From the NCBI RefSeq assembly GCF_004336985.1, contig NZ_SJUO01000002.1:248001-312000 (forward strand): a stretch of DNA of 64,000 nt. Reading direction: 5' to 3'. Both the position numbers and the translations under genes were made by a program. Each line of letters begins with the position of its first letter. Position 1 is the first letter of the stretch. Of the stretch, positions 55,360 to 64,000 are shown piece after piece. This stretch comes from Exiguobacterium sp. SL-9 (GTDB taxonomy: Bacteria > Bacillota > Bacilli > Exiguobacteriales > Exiguobacteriaceae). The notes below the pieces were generated by a model that saw only the letters and a program-made list of their open reading frames with translations, was not told the origin of the DNA and searched no databases.

Positions 55360-55827
55360 TCAGAACCACTTTTCAATCAGGCTAAATCCACCTAAAATCA
55401 AGGCGGCGATACCGGCTCCGACGAGCGGCCCGACCGGAACGCCTTTCATGAAACCGACGGCTAGAATGGTCCCGGCGAGGAGTGCCGTCGTCACGACGGG
55501 ATCAACCCGCATGAGTTGAACTCCTTGAGCCGCAGCGAGCGCGACGAAGATTCCTGAACTGAAAGCGATGATGCCGACCGGCCCTTTAATACTATTCCAC
55601 AATTCTCTAAAACCGATGTCTCCGGTCGCAATCGGGACGAGGACGGCAATCGTGATAATCGTCACGCCCCAATGGATGCCTTTTGAAGCGAGCGTCGGGA
55701 ATAGCTGATCGCCGAACCCGACAGCTTTAATAATCAATAAGACGCTGCTAGCGATGATGACCGATTGATTATGGGAGATCACACCAATCAACACGAGCAG
55801 CAATAAGAACAAATATGCACTCATCAT
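55360..55827 (-). CDS. ytwI: DUF441 membrane protein (YtwI)
   Basis: A 155-residue protein with five or so membrane helices (AYLFLLLLVLIGVISHN, VIIASSVLLIIKAVGFG, WGVTIITIAVLVPIATG, VGIIAFSSGIFVALAAAQG, ALLAGTILAVGFMKG...). DUF441 family, function unknown; conserved position between pyk and citZ. The start is one of two adjacent ATGs at 55827/55824 behind GAAAGAGAG. The pyk terminator lies only about 20 bases upstream, so expression depends on readthrough or a promoter I do not see. Confidence 0.87.
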   Translation of the reverse strand: MMSAYLFLLLLVLIGVISHNQSVIIASSVLLIIKAVGFGDQLFPTLASKGIHWGVTIITIAVLVPIATGDIGFRELWNSIKGPVGIIAFSSGIFVALAAAQGVQLMRVDPVVTTALLAGTILAVGFMKGVPVGPLVGAGIAALILGGFSLIEKWF

Positions 55828-55846
55828 ACACTCTCTTTCTGAATGG

Positions 55847-55877
55847 AAAAAGAACCGACTCATAAGAGAGTCGGTTC
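55847..55877 (-). terminator. pyk terminator
   Basis: 10-bp perfect stem (55852-55861 with 55868-55877), six-base loop, then CTTTTTCC on the minus strand. Confidence 0.85.
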
Positions 55878-55890
55878 GATTGACATTCGA

Positions 55891-57633
55891 TTACGCGTTG
55901 TAGATTTTACCAGTAAGTGGGTCGATTGAAATCATCTGACCGTCGCGGAACGTTGATGTCGCAGCTTCGACACCGACGATGACCGGTTTACGGAGTGATG
56001 GTCCGACGATGCCGGCATGGCTCGTCAATCCACCGTCTTCTGTGATGATTCCAGCCGCTTTTTCAATCGCTGGCATCATTTCTTTATCTGTGAATGGCGC
56101 GACGAGGATCATGCCCTCTTTCGCTTTCGCATTCGCTTCGTCTGCATTGTTCGCAACAACGACTTCACCGACGAGACCACGCTCACCGATACCGCGTCCG
56201 TTTGCGAGGGCGTGACCAACGATATGAACTTTCATCATGTTCGTCGTACCCGCAGTCGCAGCCGGGATACCAGCCGAGATGACGACGAGGTCACCGTCTG
56301 TGACGAATCCAGCGTGACGAGCTGCTTCTGAAGCTTGTACCAACATCTCATCCGTGTTGTTCGGCATCGTGTCAGCCACGATTGGGTACACGCCCCAAAC
56401 GAGGTTCAATTGACGTGCCACACGCTCTGACTCTGTGACCGCGATGATGTTCGCCTCTGGACGATACTTCGCTGTACGAGCAGCCGTGTAACCTGATTGT
56501 GTCGGTGTCAAAATCGCTTTCGCGTTCAAGTTAATTGCCGTGTGGGCAACCGCTTGTGAGATCGCATCCGTTACCGTGTGCTCACTGCGCTTCTGACGAT
56601 CTTTGAGCAAGTTTTTGTAGTCGAGCATTTGCTCAGTACGAACAGCGATCGCTGCTTGCATTTGAACTGACTCGATTGGGTAGTCCCCTGCTGCCGTCTC
56701 ACCTGAAAGCATGACCGCATCCGTACCATCGAGGATGGCGTTGGCAACGTCAGATGCTTCCGCACGTGTTGGACGCGGGTTGCGTTGCATTGAATCAAGC
56801 ATTTGTGTAGCCGTGATGACCGGTTTCCCGAGGTCGTTACACTTCTTGATCAATTCTTTTTGAACTGGCGTGACTTCTTCTGTTGGGATCTCGATTCCGA
56901 GGTCACCACGAGCGACCATCAAACCGTCAGAAATCGCCAAGATTTCGTCGATGTTGTCGACACCTTCTTGGTTTTCGATTTTTGGATAGATTTTGATGTG
57001 TGACGCGTTGTTGCGCTCAAGAAGTTGACGAATCTCAACGACGTCAGACGCACGACGGACGAACGATGCCGCGATGACATCGATGTCTTGTGAAATACCG
57101 AACTCGATGTCGGCGATGTCTTTGTCTGTAAGGGCAGGAAGGTTCACTTTGACGTTAGGCAAGTTGACACCTTTCTTCGTCTTGATGACGCCTTCGTTTT
57201 CGATGACGCAGCGAAGGTCACGGTTCGGGAGCTTCTCAACGACAAGGAGACCAATGAGTCCGTCGTCGAGCATGATGCGTGAACCGACTTCAACGTCTTC
57301 GTACAAGCCTTCGTACGTGACTGAGAAACGATCTTTCGTTCCGACGATTTCTTCTGTCGAGACGATGATGACTTCTTTACCTTTTTCGAGGAGTGCTTTT
57401 CCTTCTTCAAACGTATGTGTACGAATTTCAGGACCTTTCGTATCAAGAAGAACTGTCACAACTTTGCCGGCAGCTTTTGATGCTTCACGGATGTCGCGAA
57501 TACGCGCGCCGTGCTCTTCATAGTCACCGTGTGAGAAGTTGAGACGTGCGACATTCATTCCGGCTTCAATCATTTCCGGAAGACGTTTCTCTGAAGCTGG
57601 TCCAATCGTACATACAATTTTCGTTCTACGCAT
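55891..57633 (-). CDS. pyk: Pyruvate kinase
   Basis: Phosphoenolpyruvate + ADP to pyruvate + ATP. 580 residues from ATG 57633 (CTAGGAGG upstream). Starts [16 protein letters not shown]; catalytic barrel with [17 protein letters not shown] and the [12 protein letters not shown] and TATQMLDSM motifs; allosteric C domain; and the extra C-terminal PEP-utiliser-like domain ([21 protein letters not shown]) usual in Bacillus pyruvate kinases. Downstream of pfkA. Confidence 0.98.
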   Translation of the reverse strand: MRRTKIVCTIGPASEKRLPEMIEAGMNVARLNFSHGDYEEHGARIRDIREASKAAGKVVTVLLDTKGPEIRTHTFEEGKALLEKGKEVIIVSTEEIVGTKDRFSVTYEGLYEDVEVGSRIMLDDGLIGLLVVEKLPNRDLRCVIENEGVIKTKKGVNLPNVKVNLPALTDKDIADIEFGISQDIDVIAASFVRRASDVVEIRQLLERNNASHIKIYPKIENQEGVDNIDEILAISDGLMVARGDLGIEIPTEEVTPVQKELIKKCNDLGKPVITATQMLDSMQRNPRPTRAEASDVANAILDGTDAVMLSGETAAGDYPIESVQMQAAIAVRTEQMLDYKNLLKDRQKRSEHTVTDAISQAVAHTAINLNAKAILTPTQSGYTAARTAKYRPEANIIAVTESERVARQLNLVWGVYPIVADTMPNNTDEMLVQASEAARHAGFVTDGDLVVISAGIPAATAGTTNMMKVHIVGHALANGRGIGERGLVGEVVVANNADEANAKAKEGMILVAPFTDKEMMPAIEKAAGIITEDGGLTSHAGIVGPSLRKPVIVGVEAATSTFRDGQMISIDPLTGKIYNA

Positions 57634-57675
57634 AAATAAAAACCTCCTAGGGGATGTATTACATTTACACACAGA

Positions 57676-57703
57676 AAACGGGGGGTCGTCCGACCTGATC
57701 CCG
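57676..57703 (-). terminator. Weak hairpin between pfkA and pyk
   Basis: Minus-strand ACGGG / CCCGT outer arms with an inner GGTC / GACC pair followed by TTTTC. May lower readthrough into pyk. Confidence 0.4.
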
Positions 57704-57728
57704 TCTCTGTGGAGTTCACTGGTACTCG

Positions 57729-58709
<981 letters not shown>

Positions 58710-58744
58710 TTATGTGTTTTAACGAAATCTGAAAATAAAATACC

Positions 58745-58775
58745 ATGTCTGACCTTTGTTTTACAACACAAGTAT
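58745..58775 (-). promoter_or_regulatory. Candidate pfkA promoter with partial FCD-type operator
   Basis: Minus strand: TTGTAA near 58760-58766 and TATTTT near 58737-58742 about 18 bases apart. GGTCAGAC, eight bases shared with the GntR-gene palindrome, lies in the spacer (58747-58754). The match is partial. Confidence 0.3.
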
Positions 58776-58778
58776 GTG

Positions 58779-58800
58779 AAAAAAAAGCATGGGGTATGCT
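58779..58800 (-). terminator. accA terminator
   Basis: Short 5-bp stem (58786-58790 with 58796-58800) followed by eight T on the minus strand. Confidence 0.55.
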
Positions 58801-58857
58801 CCAAAACAGTCAACCCGTGAGTGAATGAACGTGAACGCGAAGCGGTTGTTAACGTTT

Positions 58858-59793
58858 TCACGAGCCAATTGTGCCAATTTGATGATATTTGGCGGCCCGC
58901 CCTTGCAACAACTCATTTTGAGTCCGGCCTCGCAACTCCGTCATGTGTTGTGCTAATACAGGCTTTAAGAGTGATGACTGTAATGACACATCGATATGAG
59001 CCCCACCGAACACCTCGGTGACGACCTCATCGACAATCCCTAAATTCAGCAAATCTTGTGCCGTAATCTTCATCGTTTCAGCTGCACGTTCTGCGAGCTT
59101 GGCGTCTTTCCACAAGAGCGCTGCTGCGCCTTCCGGTGAAATGACCGAATACGTACTGTTCTCTAACATAAGTAGACGGTCACACACACCAATCCCGAGC
59201 GCCCCACCTGAACCACCTTCTCCGATGACGATCGAGATGATTGGTACTTTCAACGTCGCCATCTCGAACAGGTTGCGCGCAATCGCCTCGCTTTGTCCAC
59301 GCTCTTCAGCCGCTTTCCCAGGGTAAGCGCCTTTCGTATCGATGAACGTGATGACAGGACGATTGAACTTTTCTGCTTGCTTCATAAATCGAAGCGCTTT
59401 GCGATAGCCCTCTGGGTGAGGCATACCAAAGTTACGGTGCATGTTCTCTTTCGTGTTCCGACCTCGTTGATGTCCGATAATCGTCACCGGCATCCCGTCA
59501 AGTGTCGCCAGTCCCGAAATAATGGCAGCATCATCATAACCATGACGGTCACCATGCAACTCAATGAAATCTGGAAACAGTTGGGCGATATAATCGAGCG
59601 TCGTCGGCCGTTTCGGGTTTCGCGCCAATTGTACGCGATCCCACGGTTTCATATTCCCATAAATGTCTTTTTCTAATCGATGAAGCTTCGCTTCGAGATG
59701 ACGGATTTCCCGAGATAAGTCAATCCCTTTCGTCTCCGCCGTCTCGCGTAACTTCCCGAGCTGTTCGTTTACTTCTTTGATTGGATCAAACAT
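58858..59793 (-). CDS. accA: Acetyl-CoA carboxylase carboxyltransferase alpha subunit
   Basis: With AccD transfers CO2 from carboxybiotin to acetyl-CoA, giving malonyl-CoA for fatty-acid synthesis. 311 residues. Crotonase-like fold with [40 protein letters not shown] and [14 protein letters not shown]. Overlaps accD by eight bases, so they are translationally coupled. Confidence 0.97.
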   Translation of the reverse strand: MFDPIKEVNEQLGKLRETAETKGIDLSREIRHLEAKLHRLEKDIYGNMKPWDRVQLARNPKRPTTLDYIAQLFPDFIELHGDRHGYDDAAIISGLATLDGMPVTIIGHQRGRNTKENMHRNFGMPHPEGYRKALRFMKQAEKFNRPVITFIDTKGAYPGKAAEERGQSEAIARNLFEMATLKVPIISIVIGEGGSGGALGIGVCDRLLMLENSTYSVISPEGAAALLWKDAKLAERAAETMKITAQDLLNLGIVDEVVTEVFGGAHIDVSLQSSLLKPVLAQHMTELRGRTQNELLQGRAAKYHQIGTIGS

Positions 59794-60640
59794 GATGAAC
59801 CTCCCCGCCGTGTAACTCGATCATCTTCTTCAAGAACGAACGCATCTGTTCACGATGAACGACGGCGTCCAGTTGACCAGCTTCTAACAAGAACTCGGCA
59901 GTTTGGAAGTTGTCTGGCAATTTCTCACGAATCGTTTGTTCGATGATGCGCCGTCCGGCAAAGCCGATCAACGCCCCAGGTTCAGCGACGTTCACATCCC
60001 CGAGCATCGCAAAACTGGCTGACACCCCGCCTGTCGTCGGGTGCGTCAAATAAGCGACGTACAATAGACCGGCTTCATCGTGTTGTTTTAACGCAATCGA
60101 CGTATTGGCCATCTGCATCAAGCTGACCATGCCTTCTTGCATGCGGGCACCACCCGAAGCAGTAAACAGGACGACCGGCAAACGTTCTTTCGTCGCGGTC
60201 CGGACGGCTGACGCGATCGCTTCTCCGACATACGCCCCCATCGATCCCATGCGGAAGCGGGCGTCCATGACGCATACGACGACAGCGAGTCCGTCAATCT
60301 TCGCTCTACCACAGACGATGGCTTCTTCGATTCCAGTTCGTTCCCTGTCTTTTTTCAATTTATCTTCATAATCTGGAAAATCAAGCGGGTTTTCTTTCAC
60401 GAGCGGTCCCGCAAATTTTTCAAACGATTGACCGTCGACCAACATATGAATCCGCTCATCTGCACTGAGCGGGAAATGATAGCCACAATCACATACTTTA
60501 TGATTTTCGTTTAACTGTTTCGTATAATGCATATATTTACAGGATGGACATTTTGTCATCAAGCCTTGTGGTGCGTCAATTTTCGGTTCTCGTTGACGCA
60601 AAGGCATATATCGTTTCGGTTTCTTGAAAAAAGCAGTCAT
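59786..60640 (-). CDS. accD: Acetyl-CoA carboxylase carboxyltransferase beta subunit
   Basis: Partner of AccA. N-terminal zinc ribbon (CPSC ... CDCG), then carboxyltransferase domain with [36 protein letters not shown] and [12 protein letters not shown]. 284 residues from the ATG at 60640, with GAGGGGGA upstream; longer frames run into the regulator gene. Follows the GntR-type gene by 14 bases. Confidence 0.97.
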   Translation of the reverse strand: MTAFFKKPKRYMPLRQREPKIDAPQGLMTKCPSCKYMHYTKQLNENHKVCDCGYHFPLSADERIHMLVDGQSFEKFAGPLVKENPLDFPDYEDKLKKDRERTGIEEAIVCGRAKIDGLAVVVCVMDARFRMGSMGAYVGEAIASAVRTATKERLPVVLFTASGGARMQEGMVSLMQMANTSIALKQHDEAGLLYVAYLTHPTTGGVSASFAMLGDVNVAEPGALIGFAGRRIIEQTIREKLPDNFQTAEFLLEAGQLDAVVHREQMRSFLKKMIELHGGEVHHV

Positions 60641-60654
60641 CGCTTCCCCCTCGT

Positions 60655-61209
60655 TCATTCCGGCATCCCCGCCCCACGCCACATCTCCAACAATCGTCTA
60701 CGTTCGTCTTCCGTATACAGGTCGCCCGCTTCCGTCCCATCATAAAACCGGTTCACTTCACTCCAAATGCGAACGAACAGTTCATTCTTCAAACCGAAGA
60801 TGAGGTGCTGCCGGAAGGCACGGTCCGTCTGTACGTTCGCTTCGAGCAACGCGACGCGTTCCGGCGTCGGTTCGACTTCCGTCAACGCCAAGCGTTCGAG
60901 CAGTCGCAACATATCGACGATGTCCGACGCCTTTGTCTGTTTCGTGACGATGAATTCAGACAAAATCTCGATGTATCGATGGCGATCTTGCTCGCATAAA
61001 AACGTGCCACCACCGTGTCTCGTCTCAACGATTCCAAGGAAGCTGAGTGCCCGCAACGCTTCACGGACTGAGGCACGGCTGATGGACAGCGTCTCGGCGA
61101 GCTCCCGTTCTGACGGGAGACGATCGCCCGGCTCAAGCGCTGCTTGGACGATCAACGTTCTGATTTTAGAAATGTTTTCGTGAAAAGAGGATGCGTGTTT
61201 TCCATGCAT
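60655..61209 (-). CDS. GntR family (FadR/FCD subfamily) transcriptional regulator
   Basis: A 184-residue regulator. N-terminal winged helix ILIV..., seen as [35 protein letters not shown]; then a helical FCD-type domain with [17 protein letters not shown]. It is shorter than typical FCD regulators (210-240), and the later metal-binding His motifs are missing, so the sensor may be reduced. The ATG at 61209 has GGGAG 12 bases upstream; a TTG four codons earlier abuts it. Lying 14 bases before accD with a palindrome at its promoter, it likely controls itself and accDA. Confidence 0.85.
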   Translation of the reverse strand: MHGKHASSFHENISKIRTLIVQAALEPGDRLPSERELAETLSISRASVREALRALSFLGIVETRHGGGTFLCEQDRHRYIEILSEFIVTKQTKASDIVDMLRLLERLALTEVEPTPERVALLEANVQTDRAFRQHLIFGLKNELFVRIWSEVNRFYDGTEAGDLYTEDERRRLLEMWRGAGMPE

Positions 61210-61251
61210 CTGACCGTTCAACTCCCTTTTTGGATGGCATTTTCTCTAAAG

Positions 61252-61262
61252 TGGTCAGACCA
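61252..61262 (-). promoter_or_regulatory. GntR/FCD-type operator
   Basis: TGGTCAGACCA palindrome extended by AATT; minus strand ATTGGTCTGACCACT matches 14 of 15 bases of the PdhR/FadR-type palindrome ATTGGTCTGACCAAT. It lies just downstream of the -10 box. Confidence 0.75.
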
Positions 61263-61271
61263 ATTAAACAG

Positions 61272-61277
61272 ATTATA
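61272..61277 (-). promoter_or_regulatory. -10 box of the GntR-accDA operon
   Basis: TATAAT on the minus strand; no strong -35. The operator lies 9 bases downstream, so bound regulator would block transcription. Confidence 0.6.
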
Positions 61278-61284
61278 CCACTTT

Positions 61285-64000
61285 TTATGACTTGGTACTA
61301 GTTTTCGTACCGGGCAATTTCGAGTCGACCCGTTTCAACACGACATCCGTTTCACCGAACCGTTGTTTCAGTGCCAAGAGCAAGGACTCTGTCGGATTGA
61401 CCGCATACGCCGAGGCCAGTTGCTTCACTTCTTTTGAGTCTGAGAACCGACAAACGACCGGCACATCCCCTTTAGACGTATGAAGCAGCTCTTCAAGGTC
61501 AGCGAACGACTCCAAACGCAGACGGATGAAGAGGGCTAGACCGTGGAGTGGCCGGACCCGCTCGACGACGAGTTGACGCCTTCCGTCCCGCTCATTCGGA
61601 TGCACTTCAAGCAAGAGGACGTTCCCGACGTAAAGTGAGCGCTTAAATTGTGAAAACACGCGGGGGAAAATGACGACCTCGTCTTGGGAGACACCGTCAT
61701 CGACCATGACGACACCCATCTCCTCGTTCTTCTTCGTCTTGAACGTACGAATCGCATCCACGTAGACGACGATGAATCCGCGTTCGCCATGCAACACTTC
61801 GTCAATCGTCACCGTCTCGATCGAGAGCGGCGCGACCGTCGTCAGTGGCGAATGCACAATCCACGTCCCGAGCGCTTCTCGTTCTTCTTCGGACCAATTC
61901 GGCTCGATCGGCGCGGACCGTTTCAATCCGAGCGCGGATAACTCGTCCGGGAGCAGGTGCGTCTCCGTCTCTTCACGAAGCCGTTCGACCGCCTCGAAGG
62001 CACGACGGCGATCACCATGGTACATCCGGTCCAACGCTCCCGCCGCGAGTAGACGTCTCAGTTTCATATGGTCTTTCGTTCCCCAGCCCATGAGTTCGAG
62101 AAGACGCTTCACGTCGGTGAACTCGGTATGATACTCAATCAACCGCTCAACGTCACGTTTCGTCAAACCTTGGACCGCTTTCAAACCGAGTCTTACACCC
62201 GGCCCTTCTAAAAAAGCACCGGCTTGACCGTGCAAGACGTCAGGCGGATAGACCGGAATCTTACCTTTCCGCAACATGCGGACAAGCTCGTTCGTCTTGT
62301 CGTACGTCACGAGATAGAAAATCCGTTCAAAGTGTGCTTTCACATAAGCCAAACGATAACTGATCAAACTATAAGCGACGGCGTGCGAACGGTTAAACCC
62401 GTAGCCCGCAAACTTTTCGATCCACGAGAACACTTGTCGCATCGAATCATGATCGAACCGGGCCGATGAACGTTCTAAAAACCGAGTCTTCTCGACATCA
62501 ATCGCCGCGACGTCTTTCTTGGCGATGGCGCGGCGAATCAAGTCGGCCTCGGCATACGAGTAGCCAGCGAGCTCTCGCAACAAACGCATGACTTGTTCTT
62601 GATAGACGAGCACCCCGTTCGTCGTCCGCATGATGTCACCGACGACGGGATGAACCGGTTGATACGGCATGCCGTGCTTGCGCTTCGCATACGTGTCGAT
62701 GAACTGCATCGGCCCCGGCCGATAAAGTGACATCGTCACGACAATATCCTCGAACTCAGTCGGCTTCACTTGCCGAAGCGCTTGTTTCATCCCTTCCGAT
62801 TCGAATTGAAAGATCCCATCTGTGTCACCCCGGGCAAGCACACGTAACGTCTTAGCGTCATTCAGTGGAATCGTCTTCAACGAGAACAGTTCGTCCGTCT
62901 GTCGAATCAGCGCCTCCATCTGCCGGAGCCTCGTCAAGTTGCGCAAACCGAGCAAGTCGATTTTCAACAGGCCGAGCGCTTCGAGATCCTTCATATTATA
63001 TTGGGTCACTTGCTCCCCTGTCGTCGGTTGCAGCGGTGTGATTGCATCGAGCGCTTCCCGGCTGAGCACGAGTCCGGCCGCATGAACCGAGGCTTGACGC
63101 GGTAACCCCTCCAACTCGGTGGCGATTTTCAAGAGTTGCGACCGCTTTTGACTGCCGGCAAACCATTTCACTTTCGATGGGTTGGCCAAAATCCCGGCCA
63201 GTCCGTCATCTTTCACTTGCTTGCTCGCCGCCTGTCCCTCTTCAAGCGTCAACCCGAGCGCCCGCGCGACATCTCGCAGCGCTGCTTTCGCACCGAACGT
63301 GGCGAGCGTACCGATTTGGGCCGCATGGTTTTGACCATACTTCTCCAACACGTAACGAACGACCTCGTCGCGCCGTTCATCTTCGAAGTCCAAATCGATA
63401 TCTGGCATCGTGATTCGTTCGGGGTTCAAAAATCGTTCGAACAATAGGCCGAATCGTACCGGATCGACCTCGGTGATGTGAAGCGCGAAACTGACGAGCG
63501 ACCCTGCCGCCGAACCACGACCTGGTCCAACCTCAATCCCCTGTTCTTTCGCATAGCGAACGATATCCTCGACGATGAGGAAATAAGAAGCGAAACCCGT
63601 TCGTGCGATGACGTCAAGTTCATAACGGGCCCGCTCGATATAATCTTCGTGGAACAAATCGAGCGCCTTCAACCGATCGGCGACGAGGCGCTTCAAGCGG
63701 TCGACGGCCCCTTCGAACTCCGGGATGGAGGTCGTCGCTTGCGGCAACCGGGTGACGGACACGAGCGTTTCGAATCGGTCGAGCGCCTCGAGTTCGACGG
63801 GCTCGAACCAATCGTTCATCTCGCTCGGCAGACGGACGTATCTCCCTTTCTGATGCACGTCCTCTTGGGAGATGAGCTCCCCTTCGCCGATGGCGACGAT
63901 GGCGCGATACGCCTCGAAATCTTCCGGTCGCATGTAACATGTTTCCGGGGCCGGGACGAGTTTTGTCCCGAGTTCGTCCCGCATCTCGCGGAGTTGTCTG
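61285..64000 (-). CDS. dnaE: DNA polymerase III alpha subunit DnaE (C-terminal part)
   Basis: Replicative/lagging-strand polymerase of Gram-positives. The frame is open to the right edge, so the N-terminal PHP region and start lie outside. Visible: palm motifs GPGRGSAAGSLVSFAL and MPDIDLDFEDERRDEV, finger-domain MSLYRPGPMQFIDTYAKRKHG and YQEQVMRLLRELAGYSYAEADLIRRA, helix-hairpin-helix FAGYGFNRSHAVAYS, and a C-terminal OB domain (FIVVYVDAIRTFKTKKNEEMGVVMVDD). This is the DnaE, not PolC, type. Located upstream of the accDA regulator as in Bacillus. Confidence 0.95.
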   Translation of the reverse strand, partial: RQLREMRDELGTKLVPAPETCYMRPEDFEAYRAIVAIGEGELISQEDVHQKGRYVRLPSEMNDWFEPVELEALDRFETLVSVTRLPQATTSIPEFEGAVDRLKRLVADRLKALDLFHEDYIERARYELDVIARTGFASYFLIVEDIVRYAKEQGIEVGPGRGSAAGSLVSFALHITEVDPVRFGLLFERFLNPERITMPDIDLDFEDERRDEVVRYVLEKYGQNHAAQIGTLATFGAKAALRDVARALGLTLEEGQAASKQVKDDGLAGILANPSKVKWFAGSQKRSQLLKIATELEGLPRQASVHAAGLVLSREALDAITPLQPTTGEQVTQYNMKDLEALGLLKIDLLGLRNLTRLRQMEALIRQTDELFSLKTIPLNDAKTLRVLARGDTDGIFQFESEGMKQALRQVKPTEFEDIVVTMSLYRPGPMQFIDTYAKRKHGMPYQPVHPVVGDIMRTTNGVLVYQEQVMRLLRELAGYSYAEADLIRRAIAKKDVAAIDVEKTRFLERSSARFDHDSMRQVFSWIEKFAGYGFNRSHAVAYSLISYRLAYVKAHFERIFYLVTYDKTNELVRMLRKGKIPVYPPDVLHGQAGAFLEGPGVRLGLKAVQGLTKRDVERLIEYHTEFTDVKRLLELMGWGTKDHMKLRRLLAAGALDRMYHGDRRRAFEAVERLREETETHLLPDELSALGLKRSAPIEPNWSEEEREALGTWIVHSPLTTVAPLSIETVTIDEVLHGERGFIVVYVDAIRTFKTKKNEEMGVVMVDDGVSQDEVVIFPRVFSQFKRSLYVGNVLLLEVHPNERDGRRQLVVERVRPLHGLALFIRLRLESFADLEELLHTSKGDVPVVCRFSDSKEVKQLASAYAVNPTESLLLALKQRFGETDVVLKRVDSKLPGTKTSTKS

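Overview
The window reads as a chromosomal backbone segment of a low-to-mid GC Bacillales bacterium, most likely Exiguobacterium or a close relative. This is inferred from gene order, from classic Firmicutes regulatory signals (CIRCE, T-boxes, cre sites, an L20-type infC leader, strong AGGAGG ribosome sites), and from the lack of gpr, spoIIP and sspI where spore formers carry them. Almost every gene is a conserved housekeeping gene. I see no rRNA, tRNA, CRISPR array, insertion sequence or prophage.

Layout. 1-303: end of a secreted Ig-like protein. 351-6882 (minus strand): heat-shock operon hrcA-grpE-dnaK-dnaJ-prmA-rsmE under one promoter with CIRCE. 6972-12270: yktB, then hemW and a tight serC-serA-DUF1015 group sitting between hrcA and lepA. 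12377-19182: lepA, rpsT, a GNAT gene, holA, yqzM, comEC and comEA. 19339-21950: a chemoreceptor coupled to a BMP-type lipoprotein. 22093-24533: flotillin operon (coiled-coil protein, NfeD-like protein, FloT) behind a sigma-W-like promoter. 24657-27804 (plus strand): rnhC, an alpha/beta hydrolase, and an EIIC-like permease preceded by a structured leader with a 17-codon peptide and an intrinsic terminator.

27850-35631 (minus strand): pheT-pheS with a T-box, rlmP, an M42 peptidase, a dUTPase, ysdA, and rplT-rpmI-infC, where infC starts at AUU. 35742-36877: a 69-codon gene and a secreted DUF1002 protein. 36982-44159: thrS with a T-box, dnaI-dnaB-nrdR, an unknown gene, speD and gapB. 44314-44796: a membrane protein resembling an M50 peptidase but with HQFGH in place of HExxH. 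44816-55177: coaE-mutM-polA, phoR-phoP, mdh-icd-citZ. 55360-64000: a DUF441 protein, pyk-pfkA, accA-accD, a GntR/FCD-type regulator, and dnaE running off the right edge.

Functional themes. Glycolysis, gluconeogenesis and the TCA branch (pfkA, pyk, gapB, citZ, icd, mdh) lie beside acetyl-CoA carboxylase. Candidate cre sites sit at the gapB and citZ promoters. A PdhR/FadR-type palindrome in front of the GntR gene recurs nearly unchanged in the speD leader. Replication (dnaE, polA, holA, dnaB, dnaI), translation (lepA, infC, pheST, thrS, ribosomal proteins and RNA methyltransferases) and DNA uptake (comEA, comEC) fill most of the rest. The least conventional items are the structured leader at 26555-26757, the serine operon with DUF1015, the HQFGH pseudo-peptidase, and the BMP lipoprotein-chemoreceptor pair.
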